From NCBI GenBank assembly GCA_022819945.1, contig JAJEGI010000007.1, positions 1-64,000 of the forward strand: DNA of 64,000 nucleotides. The letters run 5' to 3'. Below the pieces are notes generated by a model. The model saw only the letters and a program-made list of their open reading frames with translations, did no database searches and was not told where the DNA came from. Every line of letters starts with the position of its first letter. Position 1 is the stretch's first letter. This document shows, one piece after another, positions 27,143 to 36,527 of this stretch. The position numbers and the translations under genes are program-made. Source of the stretch: Candidatus Poribacteria bacterium (GTDB lineage Bacteria > Poribacteria > WGA-4E > WGA-3G).

Positions 27143-28192
27143 TTACTCACGCGGCAGTGAAACTGTATCGGGAACAACAATTTCACCTGCAATAATTTTT
27201 GCTTTCAACGATTCAACGGTTGCTATGATGTCGTCCGAGAGCAGAGACTGATTGTGTTCGTCAACGGCATAACTCACCTCGCCATCTTCGAGTCCAAAGT
27301 ATCGGACCCCTGCCATAAAACTGCCCTCAACGGCTTCTCGAACGATGCGCTGTACAGAAGCGGGAATCTCTTTTGTCATACTTGTCAAGACAATTCCTGG
27401 GGCAAGATGGTTACCATTGGAGTCAACCCAAATGATGAACTTTTGTTGTTCCTGTGCTGCTTCAAGTACGCCCTGCCCGGATCCGCCAGCAGCGACGTAA
27501 ATTACATCTACGCCGCTTTCATATTGTGCTAACGCCAATTCTTTCGCCCTATCCGGTTGTCCAAAACCGGTTACATCTTCACTGATATATTCTACGGTGA
27601 TTTCTGCATCTGGGTTGATAGCTTGGATTCCAGCGATGTATCCGGCTTCAAACTCGCGTAACAATGGAACATCCACACCACCGATATACCCGATTTTGTT
27701 ACTTTCGGTTTTTAATGCCGCAATTGCCCCGACCAGAAACGATCCTTCGTTGGATTTATAGTTCACAGAAGCCACATTTGGAATATCAAGTACAACATCA
27801 AAGATTGCAAAATTGACATCAGGAAATTCGGGGGCTACACGGGCAAGCACGTCTCCCATCTGATAACCTGCTGTCAAAACGAGTTCTGAATTTTGTGCTG
27901 CATCTCTTATGAGCATCTCTGTTGCTACTGGATCATTTTCTATTCCGTTTACTTCGGTTAGCGTAATGCCAAGTTCTTCCTCTGCGGTCCGGACACCGAT
28001 ATGGAATGCAGTGCAGTAAGCCGTGGTGCCAACGCAATCGCTTGGATATATCATGGTTACGCGAAGTGCCGTAATATCCGTTTCGGTTGACGGTTCAGAA
28101 AGGATTACGTCCTGAATCGTACCACAACCAGAGATTAAAAAGAGTCCGAATGCTAAGAAAAGATATTTGCTCAAAACACTTAAACTTTTCAT
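27143..28192 (-). CDS. BMP-family (PnrA/Med-like) substrate-binding lipoprotein
   Basis: A 349-residue lipoprotein with a clean lipobox (LISGC, Cys at about residue 23) and a BMP domain: MIYPSDCVGTTAYCTAFHIGVRTAEEELG, ELVLTAGYQMGDVLARVAPEFPDVNFAIFD (described here as the region around residues 100-130), FLVGAIAALKTESNKIGYIGG and VIYVAAGGSGQGVLEAA. BMP proteins bind purine nucleosides or related ligands for ABC uptake or serve as sensors. No nucleoside ABC permease or ATPase is adjacent, so the partner is elsewhere or it acts alone. The ligand loop C54-x5-C60 could form a disulfide. Confidence 0.88.
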   Translation of the reverse strand: MKSLSVLSKYLFLAFGLFLISGCGTIQDVILSEPSTETDITALRVTMIYPSDCVGTTAYCTAFHIGVRTAEEELGITLTEVNGIENDPVATEMLIRDAAQNSELVLTAGYQMGDVLARVAPEFPDVNFAIFDVVLDIPNVASVNYKSNEGSFLVGAIAALKTESNKIGYIGGVDVPLLREFEAGYIAGIQAINPDAEITVEYISEDVTGFGQPDRAKELALAQYESGVDVIYVAAGGSGQGVLEAAQEQQKFIIWVDSNGNHLAPGIVLTSMTKEIPASVQRIVREAVEGSFMAGVRYFGLEDGEVSYAVDEHNQSLLSDDIIATVESLKAKIIAGEIVVPDTVSLPRE

Positions 28193-28265
28193 GCGTCCTC
28201 CGTAAAAATTTTTATGATAAATATGAAGTTTGAAAAATTTATCGGTAATTAAGGGTAGCCACAGA

Positions 28266-29885
28266 TTAAACGCCTACTGCATATCCATCGCGACGCGGGT
28301 CAGCACCGCCCATGAAACTTCCTTCTTCAGGATCAAAGGCGATACCGTGCCCGCCTCCGACAGTTGCTGTCCAATCATCTAACACTTCTACCTCATGCCC
28401 GCGCGCTGCTAAGGCTGCACGTACCGCAGCGGGGATGCGTCCCTCCATACTGACATGCGTGCCGGGGTTTATTAGCCGAATGCGTGGTGCCTCAATTGCT
28501 GCTTGAACGTTCATGCCGTGCTCAATTAGGTTCAACACCATCTGTAGTGTCGTCTGAAGGATCCCGTGGCTTCCGGGTGTGCCGATTGCGGCGAACGGAT
28601 TCCCATCTTTCCACACTTGGCACGGCGACATGCACATCTCTATGCGTTTATGGGGTCCAACAGCGTTCGGACTCTCTGGAATTCTATCAAACCAGTTCAT
28701 GAAGTTGTTGAGGAACATCCCTGTTGAGCCGAGAATTACGCCTGAGCCGAAGGGTTGTCCGAGACTCTGTGTCACAGCGACGATATTGCCTTCCGCGTCG
28801 GCGGTATCAAAATGGGTTGTGCATTCGGTTGTCCAGTCATTAGCGACGATCTCACCGGGGCGTTTGTCCTTTGACCAGCGTTCACCGCCGCTGACTGCAG
28901 CTTGCTCGCCGATGCGTTCGCGTTGGGCACGTGCATAGTCTTTAGATAACAAGCGTTCAATCGGTGGGTTCGGGCGCGGTGCGTATTCGGCTCTATCCGC
29001 ACTCGCCAGTTTAATCGCTTCAATCAGTAGATGCAAGTATTCCGGCGTATTGTGTCCAAGTTCACCAAGGGCATCGTTTTCTAAAATATTGAGGGTTTCG
29101 AGATACTGAAAACCTGAACATGGCGGCGGTGGACAGTAGACTTCATAATCTTTGTAAGTAACAGAGATCGGTTCCTGCCACTCCACCTCAAAGTCAGCCA
29201 AATCCTTTTCGGTAATCAGTCCGTCAGTTTCTTCGGAAAAACGGACAATCTCTTTGGCAATATCGCCGCGATAGAACGCCTCTGCGCCGCCTTCAGCAAC
29301 CTGTCGAAATGTGTTTGCCAAATCCGCTTGCACCAATATTTCGCCGGGATGTGGGGTTCTCCCTCGCGAGGCGATCACCTCTGCAGCCCTTTCCGAAAAA
29401 TAGTGGTACGCGCCTGCGATGAATTCCGCATTTTTGACGGTGACGGCGTATCCGTTTTCTGCGGATTCAATCGCTGGGGCAAAGATGTCTGCGCGATCCA
29501 TGCTCCCGTAGCGATCTAAGAGTGCCAGCCATCCGCCACATCCACCCGGGACCATACCGGCACGGATGCCGATTTGCTGGCTTTCGAGTGTCGGGTAGAC
29601 ATCCAGTGTAGCGGCGTAAGGTGCAGTGCCCAGATAATCTATCACACGGTGCGCTTTTTCCTTTGCACTATAGATTAACATGTACCCGTTGCCAGCGATA
29701 CCGGACATGTAAGGCTCAACAACATTGAGTGTTGAAGCGACTGCGACTGCTGCATCAAATGCGTTACCGCCCGCAAGCAATATACGCGCACCCGCGAGGC
29801 TTGCGAGTGGATGCGCGCTTGTCACCATTCCGCGTGTCCCTGTTACTGTGGATCGGTGCGTTGTACCATGAGATGGAAAAGCCAT
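28266..29885 (-). CDS. Gamma-glutamyltransferase family protein
   Basis: A 539-residue Ntn-hydrolase of the gamma-glutamyltranspeptidase family, which self-cleaves before a catalytic Thr. The maturation site TTHFD places that Thr at about residue 356. Other hallmarks are the N-terminal GMVTSAHPLAS, GGNAFDAAVA, GNGYML, and the C-terminal-domain stretch FLNNFMNWF with GTPGSHGI. There is no signal peptide, so it would be cytoplasmic, unlike classical periplasmic Ggt. Cytoplasmic relatives include cephalosporin acylase-like and capsule-type enzymes, so the substrate may not be glutathione. It lies about 35 bp downstream of a glutaredoxin-like gene. Confidence 0.9.
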   Translation of the reverse strand: MAFPSHGTTHRSTVTGTRGMVTSAHPLASLAGARILLAGGNAFDAAVAVASTLNVVEPYMSGIAGNGYMLIYSAKEKAHRVIDYLGTAPYAATLDVYPTLESQQIGIRAGMVPGGCGGWLALLDRYGSMDRADIFAPAIESAENGYAVTVKNAEFIAGAYHYFSERAAEVIASRGRTPHPGEILVQADLANTFRQVAEGGAEAFYRGDIAKEIVRFSEETDGLITEKDLADFEVEWQEPISVTYKDYEVYCPPPPCSGFQYLETLNILENDALGELGHNTPEYLHLLIEAIKLASADRAEYAPRPNPPIERLLSKDYARAQRERIGEQAAVSGGERWSKDKRPGEIVANDWTTECTTHFDTADAEGNIVAVTQSLGQPFGSGVILGSTGMFLNNFMNWFDRIPESPNAVGPHKRIEMCMSPCQVWKDGNPFAAIGTPGSHGILQTTLQMVLNLIEHGMNVQAAIEAPRIRLINPGTHVSMEGRIPAAVRAALAARGHEVEVLDDWTATVGGGHGIAFDPEEGSFMGGADPRRDGYAVGV

Positions 29886-29919
29886 ATTTATCTCCTTAGA
29901 TTCTGAATCTGTGTCGGGA

Positions 29920-30216
29920 TTACAAATCCCTCCTACCGATGAAGTACCTCCGAACCCGATGCCATCGGAGTTGCCACATCAACTTCCAATAGGTGGCACG
30001 ATGTACAAAAAGTTGTTGTCCATCTAACTCAAGGACAGGAATCAGATGCTTATATTTTGTGAATAACCCCATATTTTTCGTGATGTCAATTTCTTGGACT
30101 TTAATAAACGCTGTCTTTGTTTCGATATTTTGCAACACCGCTTTTGCCGCTTCACAGAGCGGGCAATCTGGTTTCGTGTAGAATTGAAGTTGCATCGGTT
30201 CGGTTTTCAACAGCAT
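29920..30216 (-). CDS. Glutaredoxin-like (DUF836) protein
   Basis: A 98-residue thioredoxin-fold protein. FYTKPDCPLCEAAK carries a CxxC motif (C18-P-L-C21), and IPVLELDGQQLF supplies the cis-Pro of the fold. This is the DUF836/glutaredoxin-like family of small thiol-disulfide proteins. The C-terminus is unusually basic and Trp-rich (YWKLMWQLRWHRVRRYF). A start at 30195 (MQLQFYTK) matches the family better than 30216, but neither has a strong ribosome-binding site. It is probably co-transcribed with the downstream gamma-glutamyltransferase gene, hinting at thiol metabolism. Confidence 0.82.
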   Translation of the reverse strand: MLLKTEPMQLQFYTKPDCPLCEAAKAVLQNIETKTAFIKVQEIDITKNMGLFTKYKHLIPVLELDGQQLFVHRATYWKLMWQLRWHRVRRYFIGRRDL

Positions 30217-30426
30217 CGCCTAAAGCTAAAATGAGACGTGTCAATAAATAAAAGGTAATATTGGAAAATCCATACGTTAGAGTTTAGCACAAGTCGCCAA
30301 AAATCGCACTTATTTTTTGCGTGAACCGATATGGATTCCATGATAGAATCATGTCAGACCTTATCCAATGTTTTTGATAATCACAGGTTTTAAAAATGAG
30401 ACTATCTAAGGAGAAAAGGCGTAAAA

Positions 30427-31410
30427 ATGAGACTCGCACAATACGGTATTTCCCACGACCACGCTTCGGGGAAAGCCAGCGTGATGAAGGAAAGCGATGA
30501 AATTGATTTCGCTGGTGTCTTCGAGCCATCACCAGAAGTTCGAGAGACCCTTGGTCAAAGTTCGGTCTATGAAGGCGTGCACTGGTTTGAATCCAAAGAA
30601 GAAATGCTCAATGATGAAACAATCGTTGGAATTGCGGCACAAGGGCGCGTATCCGAGAATCTCACCTTCGCCCGTGAGATTCTTGAGCACGGCAAGCACG
30701 TTTGGTTTGATAAACCTGCGGGTGATAATCTTGGGACGTTTCGTGAGGTTTTGGATCTTGCTCGCGACAGAAATCTGCTCGTTCAACTCGGTTATATGTT
30801 CCGATACAATGCAGGCTTCCAGTTTATCCTTGATTGGGTACACTCCGGTAAACTCGGCGAAATTTTTTCTGTCAGGGGACGCATCTCATCGGGACCTTCA
30901 AACGATTCCCACTGGCAACGTTGGGATTCGCTCGGTGAACACTCAGGGGGCATCATGTTCATCCTCGCCTGTCATCTCACGGATATTATCGTTGCCTTGT
31001 TAGGACGACCGACACGGGTGACACCCTTTTCGAGGCACGACGGACACGATGTGCCGTGGTATCGGAACAATACGGCGGCTGTCTTTGAATATCCGAGGGC
31101 ATTGGCGATTCTTGAGTCAACGGCGTTGGAAGTCGATTCGGGGAAAGCGAGGCGATTGGAAGTCTACGGGACCCGCGGTAGCGCGATTCTTGAACCGCTT
31201 GAACCGCCAGCGTTGCGGTTGTGTCTTGACGAGGAACGGGATGGGTATGTTAAAGGTTGGCAGACGGTGGCTGTGGAACCAAGACCGCGTTATGTCGAAA
31301 GCCTTCGCGCGTTTGTTGCCGATATTCGGGGTGAGAAATCTCCTGATCGTTCACTTGACCACGAGTTCACCGTTCAGGAAACGGTGCTGCGAGCGGCAGG
31401 GCTGCAATAA
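30427..31410 (+). CDS. Gfo/Idh/MocA-family oxidoreductase
   Basis: A 327-residue NAD(P)-dependent oxidoreductase-like protein with an N-terminal Rossmann domain. The usual EKP catalytic-lysine motif reads WFDKPAGDNL near residue 95, and the C-terminal substrate domain contains GGIMFILACHLTDI near 175 (the conserved H-x3-D). The N-terminus (RLAQYGISHDHASG) lacks the classical GxGxxG, which is common in a subset of the family. The sugar or cyclitol substrate is unknown. AAGGAGAAAAGG precedes the ATG. Monocistronic. Confidence 0.85.
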   Translation: MRLAQYGISHDHASGKASVMKESDEIDFAGVFEPSPEVRETLGQSSVYEGVHWFESKEEMLNDETIVGIAAQGRVSENLTFAREILEHGKHVWFDKPAGDNLGTFREVLDLARDRNLLVQLGYMFRYNAGFQFILDWVHSGKLGEIFSVRGRISSGPSNDSHWQRWDSLGEHSGGIMFILACHLTDIIVALLGRPTRVTPFSRHDGHDVPWYRNNTAAVFEYPRALAILESTALEVDSGKARRLEVYGTRGSAILEPLEPPALRLCLDEERDGYVKGWQTVAVEPRPRYVESLRAFVADIRGEKSPDRSLDHEFTVQETVLRAAGLQ

Positions 31411-31472
31411 TCTAAGTTGTTATCTCAGGCACGACCACCTTCAGAAATAGAGGTAGTAGGCTCCCACTCCCT

Positions 31473-32423
31473 CTATTCATCTTCATCTTTGATCGGGATG
31501 ATAGGCACAACTGTAACAGGAAATGCCGATGGTTTGTAGTTTCCATCTGGTGCTTTTTTGATCGGGAATCTGTACTGCGGGTCTGTTAGAAGTTCATAGA
31601 CTGCAGCGTCCCCAGTTCTAACCCGTTCTCTGGTGTTCAGTTCCCATTCGACTTTGAGTGCCTCGTGTCGCCCGGGAAAGTCCTGTGTCCCCAATATCGA
31701 TGTCAAAGCCCAATAGATATACTCTGTAACCATGCAACTATAGTCACAGGTTTCATCCGTATAGTGATACCACGCTTCTGCTGGGTAGCCGCTTTTGGGA
31801 CCGCTTTTTGGCACTTGCTCGAAATATCCTCCGCGGGCGGCATCCATGCACTTCGCTACGATGGACCCTCGTACCTCCCCGAACACTTCGGGGTAAGCGT
31901 TGGCATAACCGTGTTGTGTGATGGGATGCAGAATTTCCTCTAATGCGCCGTCGTAGTAGTGACCATCGGGTGCGTTGATTTTGCCATCAACAAGGAAATC
32001 CGGTTTGGTTTCTTCACCATAGAGGTCTTGACCAAAGTGATAGCCTGCCTCTCTTACGGGTTCCATTTCTAACCGTTCCATCTCCGCCTCTGTTCCGGGC
32101 ATAATGATGAAGACGTTCCGGCTCACCAAGTGACTGAGAACAAGCGTGTTGTCAGGAATACCATCTTCGTCGTTATCGAGGTATTGTGCCAAAACACCTG
32201 CGGCATGAGAGAGTTTATCTTCAGATGTCGTTTGGCTTGCGAAGATGTGAACGCCGAAAACATTGACGTATTTGTCGCAGCCGACTTGTCTGAAAGCAGA
32301 AAATTCGTTCGGTATTTCTACGATTTCGATTCTCGGCGTTACTTCAATGCTTCGCATTACGTTGTCGCCAATAATTTCGGATGCTGCAAGGCTCATTAAA
32401 ACTAGCATGATACCGGCAGTCAT
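31473..32423 (-). CDS. Secreted protein with Ca-binding loop and possible metal-site motif
   Basis: A 316-residue protein not matched to a named family. A short hydrophobic N-terminus (residues 4-18) suggests export. DNDEDGIPD (83-91) is a DxDxDGxxD calcium-binding loop. EEILHPITQH (162-171), followed at 234 by a Glu in TEYIYWALTS, could form a His/Glu metal site. There are Cys at 49, 192, 226 and 230. The ATG at 32423 is preferred over the TTG at 32441, whose codon overlaps the GGAGG ribosome-binding site. It may be a divergent metalloenzyme, but this rests on motif reading only. It lies 49 bp downstream of the MDR dehydrogenase gene on the same strand, so co-transcription is possible. Confidence 0.65.
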   Translation of the reverse strand: MTAGIMLVLMSLAASEIIGDNVMRSIEVTPRIEIVEIPNEFSAFRQVGCDKYVNVFGVHIFASQTTSEDKLSHAAGVLAQYLDNDEDGIPDNTLVLSHLVSRNVFIIMPGTEAEMERLEMEPVREAGYHFGQDLYGEETKPDFLVDGKINAPDGHYYDGALEEILHPITQHGYANAYPEVFGEVRGSIVAKCMDAARGGYFEQVPKSGPKSGYPAEAWYHYTDETCDYSCMVTEYIYWALTSILGTQDFPGRHEALKVEWELNTRERVRTGDAAVYELLTDPQYRFPIKKAPDGNYKPSAFPVTVVPIIPIKDEDE

Positions 32424-32471
32424 GGCTTCACTTTCCTCCAAACTTATGCTTTTGCTTATCCAAAATAGGGC

Positions 32472-33503
32472 TTATGCGAAGCGAACGCCTAACTTTACAT
32501 TTTCACCTGGGTCAGTTGCGATCTTCGGATACTCGACTAATAGATCGTCGAAATCGACAACCGGATAGATAACAGGTTCAGACTTCAAGCTGCCATTATA
32601 AAGGAGGCGCAAACTGATGTCAAAGAGTCTGCCTTCATTCCAATTTGGGTATTCGGGATTCGGTTCGCTACAGGCGCGTGAGAAGATAATTGTTGGTCGA
32701 TTGAAATGCGCTTCGGCACCGAGATCTAATCCTGCTGGGTAGATACCGGGCCATGCGCCGGCGACAACTGTCCCTAAATACATCACGCCGCGAATAGCAT
32801 CCTGCAGTGCCGAATGGTGTCCACTATATTCAATACAGACATCGGCACCGCGTTTGTTAGTCGCCTTTTTAATTTCCAAACCTGCATCTTCTGTCGTGGG
32901 ATCGATAACCAGATCCGCACCACATTCGAGTGCCACATTACGCCGCAATTCAAGCGGATCGACCCCAATTACAGGATAGGCACCCGCGAACTTGGCAAGC
33001 TGCAGTGCCATCAATCCGATGCCGCCGAGTCCAAAGACTGCCACGGCATCACCGATGCGGACATTACCGTCGCGCACCGCTCCTAAGGCAAAATCTGTCG
33101 GGTCGAGACAGACGGCTGCCTGCCACGGGACACCATCGGGAAGTTTCCGGGTCCCAGCTGCGTTCCAAACATTTTCCTCGCGGAAGGAGCTGTGCCGAAA
33201 AACGCGTTCTCCAATCTCAAATTCGGTAACGTCCGCGCCAATCTCAGTTACTTCGCCGACACACATGTTCCCAAGTCCTGAAGGATAGTTCACCATCCCT
33301 GAGTTATTCGCTCGAAAGATTTTATATTCTCCATCGTAGCCACCACGTGGGCCCGCGTAGCCTTTATACGATGCCATCTCTGAACCGTGTTTGGCTGCAC
33401 CAAACTGGCTCTTGACCCGAATTTCGTTCGCTTGTAAGGGTTGGCTCTCGTATTCTCTGAAAGCGACCTGTTCTTGGGCTGGTGCAATGAGTTCTCTTGG
33501 CAT
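32472..33503 (-). CDS. MDR-family alcohol dehydrogenase-like protein lacking the catalytic Cys
   Basis: A 343-residue medium-chain dehydrogenase. The cofactor domain has FGLGGIGLMALQLAKFAGA (about residues 155-173) and VIGVD for NAD(P) binding. In the catalytic domain the usual zinc-binding C-G-x-D is replaced by AAKHGSEM near residue 36, and the structural-zinc Cys cluster is absent. It is thus a zinc-independent or divergent enzyme. The substrate is unknown. The upstream gap holds a dispersed repeat (33529-33600). Confidence 0.85.
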   Translation of the reverse strand: MPRELIAPAQEQVAFREYESQPLQANEIRVKSQFGAAKHGSEMASYKGYAGPRGGYDGEYKIFRANNSGMVNYPSGLGNMCVGEVTEIGADVTEFEIGERVFRHSSFREENVWNAAGTRKLPDGVPWQAAVCLDPTDFALGAVRDGNVRIGDAVAVFGLGGIGLMALQLAKFAGAYPVIGVDPLELRRNVALECGADLVIDPTTEDAGLEIKKATNKRGADVCIEYSGHHSALQDAIRGVMYLGTVVAGAWPGIYPAGLDLGAEAHFNRPTIIFSRACSEPNPEYPNWNEGRLFDISLRLLYNGSLKSEPVIYPVVDFDDLLVEYPKIATDPGENVKLGVRFA

Positions 33504-33528
33504 ATTGTTTAAATTCCTTTTTTAAATT

Positions 33529-33600
33529 TCCTTGCGGTTCGGTAAGGTAGATTGGAAGATTCAATCCCTTTCCCGTATATCCGCACTCCACTTCGTTATG
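33529..33600. repeat. Dispersed repeat, family CCTTGCGGTTCGGT (copy 2)
   Basis: CCTTGCGGTTCGGTAAGG followed by TTCAATCCCTTTCCCG and TATATCCGCACTCC. Homologous to 23992-24056 and 50509-50580, in the same plus-strand orientation. Non-coding. Confidence 0.7.
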
Positions 33601-33643
33601 TGCTGCTGGGACCTATCAGGAACCTGAATTAAAAAATTCGATT

Positions 33644-34933
33644 TTAATCGGCGATTGCTTGGTAACTAAGGATGCGAATTCTCTCCGCCAGATCACTACC
33701 GCCTGGATGCAATTGACACATAAAGATACCGAGCATTTGTTCTTGCGGGTCGATGAAGAAACTGGTAAAGAAGAAACCGCCGCCGTTATACGCGCCAACT
33801 GACCCAATCTCTCTAAGCTCCGATGCATCTTGGACAATGCCAAAACCAAGACCGAATCCGTAGTTAACACCCATATTACCCAGCTGAGGGGTCGTCATCA
33901 ATTCAACAGTTTTCCGGCTCAACAACCGGACACCGTCAAGTTCTCCACCGTTGAGCATCATTTGCGCGAAACGGGCATAATCAAGGGCAGTGGATACCAA
34001 CCCGGCACCGCCAGAGAAATAGGTTTGTGGACCGTTGTATGGATAGTCCGTTGAATAGATCAGTGAACCGTTCACTGTCGGTTCTTTGGATTTTCGCATT
34101 ATCGGCCCGGCCCCGGTTCGTTCATATACTGTTGCGAGTCGTTCGCGTTTCGCTTCTGAGATAAAAAAGTGTGTATCTGTCATACCGAGCGGTTTAAAGA
34201 TACGCTCGGAGAAAAACTGATCAAGTGGCATCCCTGATGCGACTTCGACGAGGTAACCGAGTACATCTATGGATAGACCGTATTCAACGGCTTCACCCGG
34301 TTGATGCAGCAACGGAATCGTCGCTAACACTTTCATCTTCTCTGCAAGGGTGCTCTCATCCTGCAGAAGTCCGTGGGTGATACCCGCATCGTTGTATTGC
34401 GGGCCGAGTTGCTCATTCCAGTGATACGTTAGACCGGACGTGTGCGTGAGTAGGTTCCAAATGGTAATCTGCCGCGTTGCTGGTACAGGTGCTGCCGACT
34501 CGTCATCAGATTCCGGCGGCAACACGTGCATTTCCTTGAAAGCTGGAATGAAGTTTGAGACCGGCTCCCGCAACCGAAAATGTCCTTCTTCATAAAGCAT
34601 CATTACAGCGACACTTGTGATCTGTTTCGTCATTGACGCAATACGGAAAATGGTATCGAGCTTCATCGGTTTTTCTGCTTCGACATCCATCATACCGTAA
34701 GTGCCGAGGTGTGCGGTCTTTCCGTGTCTCGCGAGCAGTATAACACCACCAGCGATTTTCCGATCGGAGATGTGCTTTTCCATGATTTTATCAATTCTTG
34801 AGAGTCTTTCGGTAGAAAGCCCAACAGTTTCAGGCACCACCACTGGAAGCCCGCGACTGAAGGCAGATGCCGTTAGAATCAACAAGAACGAGATGTGTAC
34901 GAAGATCCTACTCGTTTTTTTTACATAAACCAC
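33644..34933 (-). CDS. Class C beta-lactamase-like serine hydrolase, exported
   Basis: A 429-residue penicillin-binding-protein/beta-lactamase-fold hydrolase. A signal peptide (hydrophobic 10-25) precedes the domain. The S-x-x-K nucleophile motif is SMTK (100-103). The Tyr motif reads YGLS near 210 instead of YxN, and GGGFFF near the C-terminus occupies the KTG-like strand. Such EstB/ampC-like esterases or D-aminopeptidases usually act on esters or peptidoglycan peptides; clinical lactamase activity should not be assumed. Monocistronic. Confidence 0.88.
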   Translation of the reverse strand: MVYVKKTSRIFVHISFLLILTASAFSRGLPVVVPETVGLSTERLSRIDKIMEKHISDRKIAGGVILLARHGKTAHLGTYGMMDVEAEKPMKLDTIFRIASMTKQITSVAVMMLYEEGHFRLREPVSNFIPAFKEMHVLPPESDDESAAPVPATRQITIWNLLTHTSGLTYHWNEQLGPQYNDAGITHGLLQDESTLAEKMKVLATIPLLHQPGEAVEYGLSIDVLGYLVEVASGMPLDQFFSERIFKPLGMTDTHFFISEAKRERLATVYERTGAGPIMRKSKEPTVNGSLIYSTDYPYNGPQTYFSGGAGLVSTALDYARFAQMMLNGGELDGVRLLSRKTVELMTTPQLGNMGVNYGFGLGFGIVQDASELREIGSVGAYNGGGFFFTSFFIDPQEQMLGIFMCQLHPGGSDLAERIRILSYQAIAD

Positions 34934-34961
34934 TCTGCAACCTCACTATTTCTGTGTTGAC

Positions 34962-34978
34962 GGCACGCGGCGCGTGCC
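34962..34978. repeat. 17-bp perfect palindrome
   Basis: GGCACGCG-G-CGCGTGCC between the serine hydrolase start and the DUF1501 stop. A second imperfect inverted stretch (GCAAGTTTTAGCTTGC) follows at about 35005-35020. It could serve as a terminator stem for the DUF1501 operon, but no T-tract is present. Confidence 0.5.
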
Positions 34979-35022
34979 TACTACTTTTAAGCCGCTTTTG
35001 ATAGCAAGTTTTAGCTTGCAAG

Positions 35023-36462
35023 CTACGCTAAAATATCGCGGACGACGTGTCCGTGGACATCGGTGAGACGGAAATCTCGTCCTTGGAATCGGTAGACGAG
35101 TTTTTCGTGGTTGATCCCGAAGAGGTGTAGCATCGTGGCGTGGAAGTCGTGGACATGCACGATATTTTCAACGGCGTTATATCCTAACTCATCGGTATTG
35201 CCGTAGCTGATACCACCTTTAATACCGCCACCGGCCATCCACATTGAGAACCCTTGAATGTGATGGTCGCGTCCTGTGCCTTGTGCCATGGGTGTCCGTC
35301 CGAACTCGCCGCCCCAGATGACTAAGGTTTCATCCAACATCCCGCGTTGTTTCAGATCATTGACGAGGGCAGCGGTCGCTTGATCGACATAGCCTGCGGT
35401 CGTCTTGATAGCGTTTTCAATGCCGCCGTGGTGATCCCAACCGCGGTGATAGAGTTGGATAAACCGCACCCCGCGTTCGGCTAATCGTCGGGCAAGTAAG
35501 CAGTTTGAAGCATAGGAACCGTCACCCGGTTTCGCGCCGTACATGTCGAGAATGTGCTGCGGTTCTTTGGAGATGTCGGTTAATTCAGGGACACTCGTCT
35601 GCATTCTGAATGCCATTTCGTACTGACTGATACGTGTCGAGATTGCAGGATCATCAACGGTTTCATCAAGCATACCGTTCAAGGATTGCACGGCATCCAC
35701 GACATCGCGCTGCTGTTCCGTGTTCACACCGTCAGGGTTGGAGACATAATGAACGGGATCACCGGTTGAGTGAAACTGGACCCCTTGAAATTGACCGGGT
35801 AGGAACCCGCTATGCCACTGTCGCGTTGCAATCGGTTGGTCCTGTCCACCGCCAGAGGAGACGAGGACGACGTACCCCGGCAAGTTTTCGTTTTCACTCC
35901 CAAGTCCATAGAGCAGCCACGACCCCATACTCGGTCTACCAGCGATAGCAGTGCCAGTGTTCATGAAGGTGTGTGCCGGATCGTGATTAATCTGCTCGGT
36001 TTTCAGGGAGCGGACGATGCAAATATCGTCGGCGAGACTTCCGATGTGTGGAAACGCTGTGCTCATCTCCTGCCCAGATTCACCCCATTTTTTGAATTCA
36101 TGTGTGGGACCGAGGCATTTGAGTGAATTTGCTTGTCCTTGGAGTTGAGCAATCGGCTGCCCTTCAGTGAAAGACTTCGGCATCGGTTGTCCGTGGAGTT
36201 GTGCGAGTTTCGGTTTGTAATCCAGAGTCTCCAGATGCGAGGGACCGCCTGCCATGCAGAGATGGATAATGGTTTTCGCCTTGGGTGGCACATGTGGTTC
36301 GGTAACAATACCTTGCCACCGTTCAATCTCTGGTGCAGCATTGATAATTGATGGTGTTAGTAGGGATGCAAGCGCGAGGGATCCGACACTCCGCACTGTT
36401 TTTCCGAGAAATGTGCGCCTCGTGAGGCGCAAGTTGGTTTCTTCATGAATATCTATAGCCAT
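35023..36462 (-). CDS. DUF1501 protein, Tat-exported
   Basis: A 479-residue DUF1501 (sulfatase-fold) protein. The twin-arginine signal RRTFLG (15-20) followed by VGSLALASLL predicts folded export. Family stretches include IHLCMAGGPSHLETLDYKP, SMGSWLLYGLG, RGVRFIQLYHRGWDHHGG, WGGEFGRTPMAQG and DHHIQGFSMWMAGGGIKGG. In planctomycetes and relatives, DUF1501 genes are partnered with DUF1549/DUF1553 cytochrome proteins, as here. The role is unknown, perhaps polysaccharide handling or electron transfer. The ATG at 36462 has AGGAGG eight bases upstream; the longer frame start at 36501 includes that site. Confidence 0.92.
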   Translation of the reverse strand: MAIDIHEETNLRLTRRTFLGKTVRSVGSLALASLLTPSIINAAPEIERWQGIVTEPHVPPKAKTIIHLCMAGGPSHLETLDYKPKLAQLHGQPMPKSFTEGQPIAQLQGQANSLKCLGPTHEFKKWGESGQEMSTAFPHIGSLADDICIVRSLKTEQINHDPAHTFMNTGTAIAGRPSMGSWLLYGLGSENENLPGYVVLVSSGGGQDQPIATRQWHSGFLPGQFQGVQFHSTGDPVHYVSNPDGVNTEQQRDVVDAVQSLNGMLDETVDDPAISTRISQYEMAFRMQTSVPELTDISKEPQHILDMYGAKPGDGSYASNCLLARRLAERGVRFIQLYHRGWDHHGGIENAIKTTAGYVDQATAALVNDLKQRGMLDETLVIWGGEFGRTPMAQGTGRDHHIQGFSMWMAGGGIKGGISYGNTDELGYNAVENIVHVHDFHATMLHLFGINHEKLVYRFQGRDFRLTDVHGHVVRDILA

Positions 36463-36527
36463 ACCTAATACCTCCTGTTCATTCAGATCGTCTGTGTCCA
36501 ATTAGATTTCTCACAATAGGCTTAGCA

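Noticed and set aside
33644..34933. Clinical-type AmpC beta-lactamase
   Set aside because: YGLS replaces YxN and the KTG strand is divergent; an esterase or peptidase of the same fold is more likely.
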